A stretch of 64,000 nucleotides of DNA from assembly GCF_030283145.1 (NCBI RefSeq), contig NZ_JASNWE010000001.1:1921751-1985750 (forward strand), written 5' to 3'. The DNA comes from Actinomadura xylanilytica. GTDB taxonomy: Bacteria > Actinomycetota > Actinomycetes > Streptosporangiales > Streptosporangiaceae. A program made the position numbers and the translations under genes. The notes under the pieces are model-generated. The model had not been told where the DNA came from. It made no database searches and saw only the letters and a program-made list of their open reading frames with translations. Positions 16,621 through 25,822 of this stretch are shown here, piece after piece (position 1 is the stretch's first letter; the number at the start of each line of letters is the position of its first letter).

Positions 16621-17559
16621 TCAGGCGAGGGACCAGGCGATCCCGTCGAGGATGTCGTGCTCGCTGACGACCACGGCGCCGAAGCCGTACTCGCGCATGA
16701 TGCGGTCGAGGATGAGCGCGCCGGCCCCGATCACGTCGACGCGGCCGGGGTGCATGACGCCGGCCCGCGCCCGTTCGGCCCGGGTGGCGTGCAGCAGGCC
16801 GCGGGTGACGTCGTGCACCTGGAGCGCGGTGATCCGCGACAGGTGGATGCGCTCGGGGTCGTACTCGGGGAGGTCGAGCGCGATGCCCGACACGGTGGTG
16901 ACCGAGCCCGCCAGCCCGACCAGCGTGCGGGCCTCGTCGACCGGCACGGTCTCGCGGACGGCGGCGAGCGCGGTGTCGATGTCGGCGACGGCGTCGGCGA
17001 TCTGCTCGGGGGACGGCGGGTCGCCGTCCTTGAGGTGCCGTTCGGTCATCCGCACGCAGCCGATGTCGACCGAGCGGGCGGCCTGCACCGAGGAGCTGCC
17101 GAGCACGAACTCGGTGGACCCGCCGCCGATGTCGACCACCAGGTAGGGCCGGGCCGGACGCAGCTCGGCCAGCTCCCGGGTGGCGCCGAGGAAGGACAGC
17201 TCGGCCTCCTCGTCCCCGGTGAACACCTCGGGCACCACGCCGAAGATCTCCACCACGCCGGCCACGAAGTCGGCGCGGTTCCCGGCATCGCGGGTGGCGC
17301 TGGTGGCGACCACCCGCACCTTCTCGGCGCCGTGCCGCTCGATGAGCGCCGCGTAGGCGCGCATCGCGGTGAACGTCCGGTCGAGCGCCGCGGCCGACAG
17401 CAGGCCGGTGCGGTCGACGCCCTCACCGAGCCGGACGATCTCCATCCGGCGCTCGACGTCGGTCAGCGTCCCGTCCTCGCCCTCGCCGCCGGCGGCGACG
17501 TCGGCGATCAGGAGGCGGACCGAGTTGGTCCCGCAGTCGATCGCGGCGACGCGCGTCAT
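16621..17559 (-). CDS. ppx: Exopolyphosphatase / Ppx-GppA family
   Basis: The 312-residue protein is the short, two-subdomain Ppx-GppA form with an actin-like fold. AAIDCGTNSVRLLI is phosphate motif 1, VVDIGGGSTEFVLG is phosphate motif 2, and VVATSATRDAGN is the conserved segment with the catalytic region. These enzymes hydrolyse polyphosphate or the gamma-phosphate of pppGpp. It matches Rv1026 (ppx2) both in sequence type and in position next to DUF501. Its ATG overlaps the upstream stop in ATGA (17556-17559), so translation is probably coupled. It is the last gene of the eno-ftsB-DUF501-ppx run. Confidence 0.9.
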   Translation of the reverse strand: MTRVAAIDCGTNSVRLLIADVAAGGEGEDGTLTDVERRMEIVRLGEGVDRTGLLSAAALDRTFTAMRAYAALIERHGAEKVRVVATSATRDAGNRADFVAGVVEIFGVVPEVFTGDEEAELSFLGATRELAELRPARPYLVVDIGGGSTEFVLGSSSVQAARSVDIGCVRMTERHLKDGDPPSPEQIADAVADIDTALAAVRETVPVDEARTLVGLAGSVTTVSGIALDLPEYDPERIHLSRITALQVHDVTRGLLHATRAERARAGVMHPGRVDVIGAGALILDRIMREYGFGAVVVSEHDILDGIAWSLA

Positions 17560-18122
17560 CGGGCCTCCCCAGTCTCAGCGGTCTCGGTCTCGGCAGTCCC
17601 GGGCCCGGCGGTCCCGGGCTCGGGGGTGACGCAGACGCAGGGGCCCGATCGCCACCATTCGGGCAGCGCGTCGAGCGCCTCCCGGCCGAACGGGTTGACG
17701 CCGGGGACCGCGAGCTCGTGCGCGACCAGGGCGTGCAGGCACTTGACCCGCTCGGGCATGCCGCCCGCGCTCTGGGTGCCCGCCGGGAGCGGCTCGACGC
17801 CGTCCTCGCGGGCGGCCTCGTCGCGGCGGGCCAGGTAGTCGTCGTGGGCGGCGTCGTAACCGGCCTTCAGCCCGGGGTCGTCGCCGAGCCGTTCCTGCAT
17901 GCCGCGCATCGTCCCCTCGCCCTCCAGCGAGCCGATGGCCGAGGCGGCCTTGGGGCAGGTCAGGTAGAACAGCGTCGGGAACGGCGTGCCGTCCGGCAGC
18001 CGCGGCGCCGTCTCGATGACGGCGGGCAGCCCGCACGGGCAGCGGTACGCCACCCGGCGGAGGCCGCGCGGTTCGCGTCCGAGCTGCGCCGCCACGGCGG
18101 CGGTGTCGCGTTCGTCGATCAT
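17556..18122 (-). CDS. DUF501-family protein
   Basis: The 188-residue protein matches DUF501, a family always found between ftsB/divIC and ppx in actinobacteria (Rv1025 in M. tuberculosis). Features are RVAYRCPCGLPAVIE, FYLTCPKAA and MPERVKCLHALVAHELAVPGVNP; conserved Cys and His residues could bind metal. The role is unknown. I start at ATG 18122 because GGGGACGAAG precedes it; the GTG 12 bases upstream would overlap that ribosome site. The C-terminal tail is a low-complexity Glu/Thr/Ala/Pro repeat encoded by repetitive GAC/GTC-rich DNA. Confidence 0.88.
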   Translation of the reverse strand: MIDERDTAAVAAQLGREPRGLRRVAYRCPCGLPAVIETAPRLPDGTPFPTLFYLTCPKAASAIGSLEGEGTMRGMQERLGDDPGLKAGYDAAHDDYLARRDEAAREDGVEPLPAGTQSAGGMPERVKCLHALVAHELAVPGVNPFGREALDALPEWWRSGPCVCVTPEPGTAGPGTAETETAETGEAR

Positions 18123-18173
18123 CTTCGTCCCCACCCGCGGATCACCGGATCCGTCTCGTGCCTGGGCCCGGGG

Positions 18174-18623
18174 TCAGCGGGGCCGGTCCGCGGCCTCCAC
18201 CGACCGCCAGAGCGTCTCGTACCACGGCGGCTTGCTGGTCTTGCCGCCCTTCTTGGCCTGCTGCCCGTTCCCACCACTGCCGTCAAGGACGATGTAGCAC
18301 TTCACCCCTGGCCGACAGTAATGGAGCCTTCGCGTCGCCTCACGCTCAATGTACGACTTATCGCCCAGCCGTTGCTTGCGGAGGCTGAGTTCCTCCACCT
18401 GCTTGCGGGCGACCGCCTCCTTGTGCTGGAGATCGGAGATCTCCTGCCGCTGGGCGATGTACTCGCGGACCGGGTAGGCCAGGCTCAGGGCGATCGCGCA
18501 CATCACGACCGCCAGGATCGCGGCACGGCTGGTCAGCGCCGGATTGGCCCGGCGCGCGCCGTCCCCCGGGGAGTCGCCGTGGCGCTCTCCCCGGGGACCG
18601 GCGCGGTCGTCGCCCTTGGCCAT
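18174..18623 (-). CDS. ftsB: Septum formation initiator FtsB/DivIC-like
   Basis: The 149-residue protein has a charged N-terminal tail, one membrane helix (about residues 38-58, AILAVVMCAIALSLAYP), then a leucine-zipper-like coiled coil (REYIAQRQEISDLQHKEAV and onward) to about residue 100 and a short periplasmic end with two Cys (YCRPGVKCYIV). This is the FtsB/DivIC layout; the protein would bridge FtsL and FtsQ in the divisome. GGAG six bases before ATG 18623 supports the start. It lies 20 bases downstream of eno and upstream of DUF501, the standard actinobacterial order. Confidence 0.9.
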   Translation of the reverse strand: MAKGDDRAGPRGERHGDSPGDGARRANPALTSRAAILAVVMCAIALSLAYPVREYIAQRQEISDLQHKEAVARKQVEELSLRKQRLGDKSYIEREATRRLHYCRPGVKCYIVLDGSGGNGQQAKKGGKTSKPPWYETLWRSVEAADRPR

Positions 18624-18643
18624 GACGGGCTCCCGGCCGCCGG

Positions 18644-19951
<1,308 letters not shown>

Positions 19952-20058
19952 TCAGTGGTGTTCGGGTCTCGAGCCTATCCGCGCGCCCACCGCCGCGCCC
20001 ACCGGGCACGCCGTACCCAAATCGGACGCCCGCCACGAAATCGTGCCAGGCAAGCGAC

Positions 20059-20088
20059 TTGACGCCTTGATTACCTACATTGTCTACT
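20059..20088 (+). promoter_or_regulatory. Probable promoter of the SsuA/TauA-like operon
   Basis: TTGACG at 20059-20064 and TCTACT at 20083-20088 have an 18-base spacer and lie 41 bases upstream of the ATG at 20129. The region is unusually AT-rich for this sequence. Confidence 0.5.
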
Positions 20089-20128
20089 GTGCACGTCAAA
20101 CAGACTTGATAAGTAGGGAAACCCGACA

Positions 20129-21175
20129 ATGCATCGCAGGTTCCGCGGCCGGATCGCCGTCACAGCCCTGACCGTCCTGGCCGGCGCGGGGACGCTCAGC
20201 GCCTGTGGGGACGACGGCGACGGCGGCTCCGGCGCGCCCGGCCAGCTCCGCCTGGGCTACTTCCCCAACATCACCCACGCGACCGCCCTGGTCGGAATCG
20301 ACCAGGGCATCTTCGCCAAGCACCTCGGCACCGCGCCCAAGACCGCCTCGTTCAACGCGGGGCCGGCCGCCGTCGAGGCGCTGTTCTCCGGCGCGGTGGA
20401 CGCCACGTTCGTCGGGCCCAACCCGTCCATCAACGCCTGGTCGAAGTCGCACGGCAAGGCCATCAAGATCATCTCCGGGGCGGCCTCCGGCGGCGTCTCG
20501 CTGATCGTCAAGCCGGGCATCAACGGCGTCCGGGACCTCAGGGGCAAGAAGATCGCCACCCCGCAGCTCGGCAACACCCAGGACGTCGCGATCCGCTACT
20601 GGCTCAAGCAGAACGGCCTGACCGCCAACAAGGACGGCAGCGGCGACGTCAAGGTCATGCCGCAGGAGAACGCGACGACGCTCCAGGCGTTCGCCCAGGG
20701 CGCGATCGACGGCGCCTGGGTGCCCGAGCCGTTCGCGTCCCGGCTGATCCAGGAGAGCAAGGGCAAGAAGCTGCTCGACGAGAAGACGCTCTGGCCCGGC
20801 GGCAAGTTCGTCATCACCAACCTGATCGTCAAGCAGGAGTACCTGAAGAAGCACCCCGACCAGGTGAGGAAGCTCCTGGAAGCCGTCGTCGAGGCGACCG
20901 ACTCCATCAACTCCGACCGGGCCGGCGCGGAGAAGTCCGTCAACGACCAGCTCACCAAGCTCAGCGGCAAGCCTCTCGAGCAGGGCGTGCTCGACGCGGC
21001 GTTCAAGCAGATCGAGTTCACCACCGACCCCGTCGCGTCCTCGCTCATCCAGGGCGCCCGGCACGCCGAGGAGATCGGCCTGCTGGAGAAGACCGAACTG
21101 GACGGGATCTACGAGCTCGGGCCCCTCAACGGCGTGCTGAAGGCAGGCGGAAAGGCACAGGTCAGCGACAGATGA
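20129..21175 (+). CDS. ABC transporter substrate-binding lipoprotein (SsuA/TauA/NitT type)
   Basis: The 348-residue protein has a lipoprotein signal peptide ending in the lipobox LSAC (Cys about residue 28), then a periplasmic-binding-protein type II fold. LGYFPNITHATALVGI and DATFVGPNPSINAWSK are the ligand-site segments typical of nitrate/sulfonate/taurine-binding proteins. It should deliver a small oxyanion or sulfonate to the permease encoded two genes later. ATG 20129 has AGGG upstream at slightly long spacing. Its stop overlaps the ATPase start (ATGA at 21172-21175), so the three genes form one operon. Sulfonate or taurine is likely given the sulfur genes elsewhere in the window, but nitrate or thiamine precursors are possible. 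Confidence 0.88.
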   Translation: MHRRFRGRIAVTALTVLAGAGTLSACGDDGDGGSGAPGQLRLGYFPNITHATALVGIDQGIFAKHLGTAPKTASFNAGPAAVEALFSGAVDATFVGPNPSINAWSKSHGKAIKIISGAASGGVSLIVKPGINGVRDLRGKKIATPQLGNTQDVAIRYWLKQNGLTANKDGSGDVKVMPQENATTLQAFAQGAIDGAWVPEPFASRLIQESKGKKLLDEKTLWPGGKFVITNLIVKQEYLKKHPDQVRKLLEAVVEATDSINSDRAGAEKSVNDQLTKLSGKPLEQGVLDAAFKQIEFTTDPVASSLIQGARHAEEIGLLEKTELDGIYELGPLNGVLKAGGKAQVSDR

Positions 21176-21972
21176 CCGAGGCCGTTCAGGCCGTCCCGAG
21201 CCGGACCGCGGCGGTCCGGCTCGCGGGCGTGTCCAAGATGTTCGGGACCGGGGGCGCGGCGCTGCTCGCGCTCGACAAGGTGTCCCTCGACGTCGCCCCG
21301 GGCGAGTTCGTCTGCCTGCTGGGCGCGTCCGGGTGCGGCAAGAGCACCCTGCTCAACCTGGTCGCCGACCTGGAGGCGCCGAGCGCCGGGACGATCGATC
21401 TCGGCGGCGCGCGGGTGGCGCTGATGTTCCAGGAGCCCGCGCTGTTCCCCTGGCTGAACGTCACCGCCAACTTGGAGCTGGCGCTGAAGATGCGCGGCGT
21501 CCCGAGAGGGCGGCGCCGTGCCCGCGCCGCCGAACTGCTCGACTCGGTGCACCTGGGCGACTTCGCCGGGAAGCGCCCGCACCAGCTCTCCGGCGGCATG
21601 CGGCAGCGCGTCGCGCTCGCCCGCGCGCTCGCCCTCACGGTGGACGAGACCGGCGGCGGCCGGCCCACCGTCCTGCTGATGGACGAGCCGTTCGGCGCGC
21701 TCGACGCGATGACCCGCGACCTGCTGCACGACGAGATCGAGCGGATCTGGCGGGAGCGCGGGCTGACCGTGCTGTTCGTCACGCACAACGTGCGCGAGGC
21801 CGTCCGGCTCGGCGACCGGGTGGTCCTGCTGAGCAGCCGTCCCGGACGGGTCGTCCAGGAGTTCCCCGTGCCGATGGAACGTCCCCGGCGCATCGACTCG
21901 CCGGAGGTGGCGACGCTCGCGGCGTCCATCACCGACCGGCTCCGCGAGGAGGTCGGCCGCCATGGCGCATGA
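21172..21972 (+). CDS. ABC transporter ATP-binding protein (SsuB/TauB type)
   Basis: The 266-residue ATPase has Walker A GASGCGKST at 51-59, a Q-loop (MFQEPALFPWLNV), the signature LSGGM near 139-143, Walker B VLLMDEPFGALD near 163-174 and the H-loop THNVREAVRL. The QEPALFPW motif and overall length are typical of nitrate/sulfonate/taurine importers. An insertion with Thr-Val-Asp-Glu-Thr-Gly-Gly-Gly lies between signature and Walker B, which is a little unusual. It is translationally coupled to the binding-protein gene (ATGA) and overlaps the permease start by 11 bases. Confidence 0.93.
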   Translation: MTEAVQAVPSRTAAVRLAGVSKMFGTGGAALLALDKVSLDVAPGEFVCLLGASGCGKSTLLNLVADLEAPSAGTIDLGGARVALMFQEPALFPWLNVTANLELALKMRGVPRGRRRARAAELLDSVHLGDFAGKRPHQLSGGMRQRVALARALALTVDETGGGRPTVLLMDEPFGALDAMTRDLLHDEIERIWRERGLTVLFVTHNVREAVRLGDRVVLLSSRPGRVVQEFPVPMERPRRIDSPEVATLAASITDRLREEVGRHGA

Positions 21973-22870
21973 CACCCGGACCGAGCCCGACCCCGGCGCC
22001 GCGCCCGAACCGTCCGGACGGGACGCGCGGCTCGACCGCGAGCTCGCCGGGCTGGACGCGCTGGAGCTGGCCGCCGGGACGCGCCGCAACCCGCTCGCCC
22101 GGGTCTGGTCGGTGGTCTGGCCGATGCTGACCGCCGTGCTGATCGCGGTGGCGGCCTGGCAGGTGGTGGTCTGGAGCGGCTGGAAGGAGAGCTGGGTCCT
22201 GCCCGGACCGGCCGAGACGCTGCCGGTGCTGTGGGACCAGATCACCCGTCCCCGGTTCTGGGAGTCGCTCGCGCTCACCATGCGGCGCGCGGTGATCGGG
22301 TTCGCGGTGGCGACCGTGGTCGGTGTGCTGATCGGCGCGGTGGTCTCGCAGTCGCGGGTGCTGCGGCGCGCGTTCGGCTCGCTGATCACCGGGCTCCAGA
22401 CGATGCCGTCGATCGCCTGGTTCCCGCTGGCCATCCTGCTGTTCCAGCTCAGCGAGAGCGCGATCCTGTTCGTGGTGGTGCTGGGTGCGGCGCCCTCGAT
22501 CGCCAACGGGCTGATCGCCGGCGTCGACTACACCCCGCCGATCCTGCTGCGCGCGGGCAAGGTGATGGGGCTGCGCGGGGTGAACCTGTACCGGCATCTG
22601 ATCATGCCTGCGTCGCTGCCGTCGTTCGTGGCCGGGCTCAAGCAGGGCTGGGCGTTCGCCTGGCGCAGCCTGATGGCCGGCGAGCTGCTGGTCATCATCG
22701 GCGACACCACCTCGCTCGGCGTGCTGCTCTCGCAGGCCCGGGAGCTGAGCAACACCGCCGACATGATCTCCTACATGATCGTCATCCTGATCATCGGGAT
22801 CGTGATCGACCAGCTCTTCGGCCTGGTGGACCGCGCCATCCGGGTCCGCTGGGGACTGGACGCGCGGTGA
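21962..22870 (+). CDS. ABC transporter permease (SsuC/TauC type)
   Basis: The 302-residue protein has a 55-residue cytoplasmic N-terminal tail and six hydrophobic segments between about residues 58 and 290. The EAA-type coupling loop is in LRAGKVMGLRGVNLYRHLIMPASLP, which contacts the ATPase. ATG 21962 lies inside the end of the ATPase gene (11-base overlap). The gene ends the operon; an 8-bp hairpin at 22880-22911 may terminate it. Confidence 0.92.
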   Translation: MAHDTRTEPDPGAAPEPSGRDARLDRELAGLDALELAAGTRRNPLARVWSVVWPMLTAVLIAVAAWQVVVWSGWKESWVLPGPAETLPVLWDQITRPRFWESLALTMRRAVIGFAVATVVGVLIGAVVSQSRVLRRAFGSLITGLQTMPSIAWFPLAILLFQLSESAILFVVVLGAAPSIANGLIAGVDYTPPILLRAGKVMGLRGVNLYRHLIMPASLPSFVAGLKQGWAFAWRSLMAGELLVIIGDTTSLGVLLSQARELSNTADMISYMIVILIIGIVIDQLFGLVDRAIRVRWGLDAR

Positions 22871-22879
22871 TCCGATCCG

Positions 22880-22929
22880 CCCCGTCCCGGAGTGTCCGCC
22901 CCTGGACGGGGACCCCGGCGGCATAGGCT
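22880..22929 (+). other. Hairpin and -10-like element between ABC operon and kinase gene
   Basis: CCCCGTCC (22880-22887) pairs with GGACGGGG (22904-22911), which could end the ABC operon. TAGGCT at 22924-22929 resembles the actinomycete -10 consensus and could start the histidine-kinase transcript about 40 bases before its GTG. Both calls are tentative. Confidence 0.35.
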
Positions 22930-22969
22930 CTGCCGCGTCCCCCGACGCGTCTCTGCACCGGGGGGAACC

Positions 22970-24328
22970 GTGGGCCGCTTCACCTGGCCGCTGCGCAACC
23001 CGACGATCCGGATCCGGGTCACCGTGACCGCGGCCCTGGTCGCCGGGCTGCTCGCCATCGCCTTTTACATCGTCCTCATGGTGCTGGTGCGGCGGGAGGC
23101 GGCGGACAACAACAGGCTGTACATGGGCAGGGTGGGACGGCAGGTCACCACGCTCGTCCAGGAGGGCCGGCTCGCCCCCCGCGTCCTCAACGGCACCCAG
23201 GACCGGGTCCAGGTCGTCGACGCGCAAGGGCACATCCTGGCCGCCAGCCCGCGGATGGCCGGCTTCCCCCCGGTGAACTTCCCCTTGGCCGAAGACAGAA
23301 CCTTCCGCCAAGGCCAGAGCTGCGACGTCCAGGCTCCGAACGGCGACTGCTTCCTCATCATGGCGTTCGGGGTCGGTGAGGGCCGGAACCGCCGGGTCGT
23401 CTACTCCCTCGACAACGACCCCGGGCTGCTGCCCCGCCCGCTGATCGCCACCGGGCTGGCGCTGCTCGTCCCGCTGATCAGCGGGATGGTCGGGTACGGC
23501 GCGTGGCACGCGGCGGGCCGCACGCTGCGCCCGGTCGAGGCCATCCGCGCCGAACTGGACGAGATCACCGCCACCGACCTGGAGCGCCGGGTGCCGGTGC
23601 CGCCCCGCCAGGACGAGGTCGCCCGCCTCGCCACCAGCATCAACGCCACGCTCGACCGGCTGGAGCGGGCGGTCGCCCGGCTGCGCGCGTTCGTCTCCGA
23701 CGTGTCGCACGAGCTCCGCAGCCCGCTGACCGCCCTGCGGATGGAGCTGGAGATCGCGCTGTCCGAGCCCGACAACGGTGATCTCCGCGACCCCATGCGG
23801 TCCGCGCTCCAGGACGCCGAGCGGTTGCACGCCGTCCTGGACGACCTGCTCGCGCTGGCCCGGCTCGAGGCCCAGCGCGAGCTCGAGATCGAACCCGTCG
23901 ACCTGCTGGAGCTCGCCGACCAGGAGGTGCTGAGCCGTCCCCGCCGCACCCGCGTCACCGTCATCGCCGACGAGCCGGTGATCGTCCGCGGCGGCCGGTC
24001 CGAGCTCGGCCGGCTGCTCACCAACCTGATCGACAACGCCGACCGGCACGCCGAGTCCGCGGTCACCATCGTGCTGCGCACCGACGGCCCGGACACCGCC
24101 GTGGTGGAGGTCTCCGACGACGGCCCCGGCATCGCCCCCGAGGACCGCGAACGCGTCTTCGAGCGCTTCACCCGCCTGTCCAACGGCCTCCACCGCGACG
24201 CCGGCGGCACCGGCCTCGGCCTCGCCATCTCCCGCGACATCGCGGACGCCCACCACGGCACCCTCACCATCACCGACCGCGCCGACGCCACCCCCGGCAT
24301 CCGCTTCATCCTCCGCCTCCCCCGCTGA
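22970..24328 (+). CDS. Sensor histidine kinase (orphan in this window)
   Basis: The 452-residue kinase has a first membrane helix (17-40), an extracytoplasmic sensor of about 105 residues with two Cys (CDVQAPNGDC), a second helix (about 150-172), a HAMP region, and HisKA with the phospho-accepting His247 in SDVSHELRSPL. The ATPase has an N-box (LLTNLIDNADRH), a G1 box (DDGPGIAPEDRERVFERF) and a G2 box (GTGLGLAIS). I start at GTG 22970 with GGGGGA just upstream; the in-frame ATG at 22892 would add 26 residues rich in Arg and Pro before the membrane helix. No response-regulator gene lies next to it: upstream is the ABC permease, downstream a truncated frame on the other strand. The partner must be elsewhere, or was lost. 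Confidence 0.9.
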   Translation: MGRFTWPLRNPTIRIRVTVTAALVAGLLAIAFYIVLMVLVRREAADNNRLYMGRVGRQVTTLVQEGRLAPRVLNGTQDRVQVVDAQGHILAASPRMAGFPPVNFPLAEDRTFRQGQSCDVQAPNGDCFLIMAFGVGEGRNRRVVYSLDNDPGLLPRPLIATGLALLVPLISGMVGYGAWHAAGRTLRPVEAIRAELDEITATDLERRVPVPPRQDEVARLATSINATLDRLERAVARLRAFVSDVSHELRSPLTALRMELEIALSEPDNGDLRDPMRSALQDAERLHAVLDDLLALARLEAQRELEIEPVDLLELADQEVLSRPRRTRVTVIADEPVIVRGGRSELGRLLTNLIDNADRHAESAVTIVLRTDGPDTAVVEVSDDGPGIAPEDRERVFERFTRLSNGLHRDAGGTGLGLAISRDIADAHHGTLTITDRADATPGIRFILRLPR

Positions 24329-24427
24329 CCCTTTCCGGCCGTTCCCGCCGGCTCCCACAGACCACCCATCGGTGTACGGCTTGCGCCCGCTGATCGACTG
24401 CGGGTCCGTGGTGTGCGGGTCGGTCAT
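24329..24427 (-). pseudogene. 5' fragment of a lost gene (RBS plus about 30 codons)
   Basis: On the minus strand a near-perfect ribosome site (AAGGAGAAGGAAC) precedes ATG 24427, and the frame starts MTDPHTTDPQSISGRKPYTDG. This looks like a genuine N-terminus with its own promoter region, divergent from the saccharopine-dehydrogenase-like gene. The frame then runs antisense into the histidine-kinase gene, where it is only a shadow. The body of the gene therefore appears to have been removed. I do not recognise the family. Confidence 0.45.
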
Positions 24428-24467
24428 GTTCCTTCTCCTTTTCGGCACCAAACGTTCATATCAGATA

Positions 24468-24488
24468 CGATCGTTCTATCTACGATCG
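24468..24488. promoter_or_regulatory. Inverted repeat between divergent starts (putative operator)
   Basis: CGATCGT (24468-24474) and ACGATCG (24482-24488) are exact inverted copies with a 7-base centre, in an AT-rich island between the minus-strand start at 24427 and the plus-strand start at 24517. The PaaX-like regulator encoded 1.3 kb downstream is a candidate ligand-responsive binder. Confidence 0.5.
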
Positions 24489-24516
24489 AAGTGTATGAGA
24501 TATGCGGGGTGGACGG

Positions 24517-25746
24517 ATGAGGATTCTGGCTCTCGGCGGCTCAGGAGCGATGGGCGCCGTGGCGGTACGGGTGGCGGCCGGGCTTCCCGGCGTCACCGAG
24601 ATCGTGGTGGCCGACCGGAACCTGAAGGCGGCCCAAGCGCTGGTGCGCAGGCTCGCCGAGGACGGCACCGGTGGCGCCCCGGTGCGGGCGCTCATGGTGG
24701 AGGTCACCGACAGCGCCGCCCTGCACGCCGCTCTGGAGGGCTCGGACGTCGTGCTCAACACGGTCGGCCCGTACTACCGCTTCGGCCTGACCGTGCTGCG
24801 GGCCGCGATCGCGACCCGTACCCACTACCTGGACATCTGCGACGACTGGGAGCCGACCCTGCAGATGCTCGACCTGGACGGGGAGGCCCGGAACGCCGGG
24901 ATCCGCGCCGTGGTCGGCATAGGCGCGAGCCCGGGTGTCAGCAACCTGCTGGCCGCACGCGCGGTCCGAGAGCTGGACCACGTCCAGGACCTGTACACCG
25001 CATGGCCCGTCGACGTCTCCGGCAGCGGCGGGGACGACGAGCAGCTGACCGACACCGGCGGGCGCCCCAGCGCGGCCGCCGTGCACTGGATGGAGCAGAT
25101 CAGCGGGAAGGTGACGGTGATCAGTGGTGGGCAACTCGTCCACCGGCGTCCACTCCTGCCGGTCGCCCTCTCCGTCTCCGCCGGACGCTCCGGCACGGCC
25201 TACACCGTCGGACACCCCGAGCCGGTCACCCTGCACCGCAGCTTCCATCCGGCCGGCGAAGCCGCCAACCTCATGGTCGTCACCCGGGGCACGCTCGCCT
25301 ACCTCGACGTCCTGCGCCGCGACATCGACGCGGGAAAACTCACCAACGAGACCGCGGCGACCGATCTGGCCAAGCCCTCGGCGGCCCGCGCACTGCGGGC
25401 CACGATGGGTGCGATGACCCTCAAGGGGCCCGGGTCGCTGCCCCCGTTCTTCGCCGCCGCCACGGGCACCCGCGACGGCCGCCGGGTCACCGCTCTCGCC
25501 CGGCTCGCCGACACGCCCGGCGCCTCGGCGCTGATCAACGACATGGCGGAGGCGACCGGTCTGCCCCTGGCACTCGGGCTCGCGCAACTACTGGACGGCA
25601 CCAGCGACCGCCTCGGCGTGCACCCCCCGGAGATCGCCCTCGACGCCGAGCGCTTCTTCCTCGACCTGGCCCGCCACATACCCGACCTGGCCGGCAACGA
25701 CGGCCTCCGCGACGGCGTGGCCATCGAGGTGACCCCGGACCGGTGA
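24517..25746 (+). CDS. Saccharopine-dehydrogenase-like NAD(P)-binding oxidoreductase
   Basis: The 409-residue protein begins with a Rossmann fold: MRILALGGSGAMGAVAV is the nucleotide-binding loop and IVVADRNLKAAQALV the second strand with its acidic cap. NTVGPYYRFG and THYLDICDDWEP are typical of the saccharopine-dehydrogenase-like family, which also includes trans-acting enoyl reductases and homospermidine-synthase relatives. The substrate is unknown; a classical lysine-pathway role is unlikely because no lysine genes are near. ATG 24517 has GGTGGACGG upstream; an ATG 15 bases earlier is possible. It shares a likely transcript with the PaaX-like gene 76 bases downstream. Confidence 0.8.
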   Translation: MRILALGGSGAMGAVAVRVAAGLPGVTEIVVADRNLKAAQALVRRLAEDGTGGAPVRALMVEVTDSAALHAALEGSDVVLNTVGPYYRFGLTVLRAAIATRTHYLDICDDWEPTLQMLDLDGEARNAGIRAVVGIGASPGVSNLLAARAVRELDHVQDLYTAWPVDVSGSGGDDEQLTDTGGRPSAAAVHWMEQISGKVTVISGGQLVHRRPLLPVALSVSAGRSGTAYTVGHPEPVTLHRSFHPAGEAANLMVVTRGTLAYLDVLRRDIDAGKLTNETAATDLAKPSAARALRATMGAMTLKGPGSLPPFFAAATGTRDGRRVTALARLADTPGASALINDMAEATGLPLALGLAQLLDGTSDRLGVHPPEIALDAERFFLDLARHIPDLAGNDGLRDGVAIEVTPDR

Positions 25747-25822
25747 AGCGAAAGCAGGAGAGACGACGCGCTCCTCGCGCGGTCACCTCCGGCGTGCACG
25801 TGGTGGGCGGTGTGAGGCGCGT

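Noticed and set aside
18135..18173. A possible riboswitch or attenuator between ftsB and DUF501
   Set aside because: Only 51 bases with no stable hairpin that I can see.
21929..24328. 840-residue minus-strand frame under the ABC permease and kinase genes
   Set aside because: Only its first ~30 codons (24427-24329) look real; the rest is antisense to the kinase and permease genes with no family signature.
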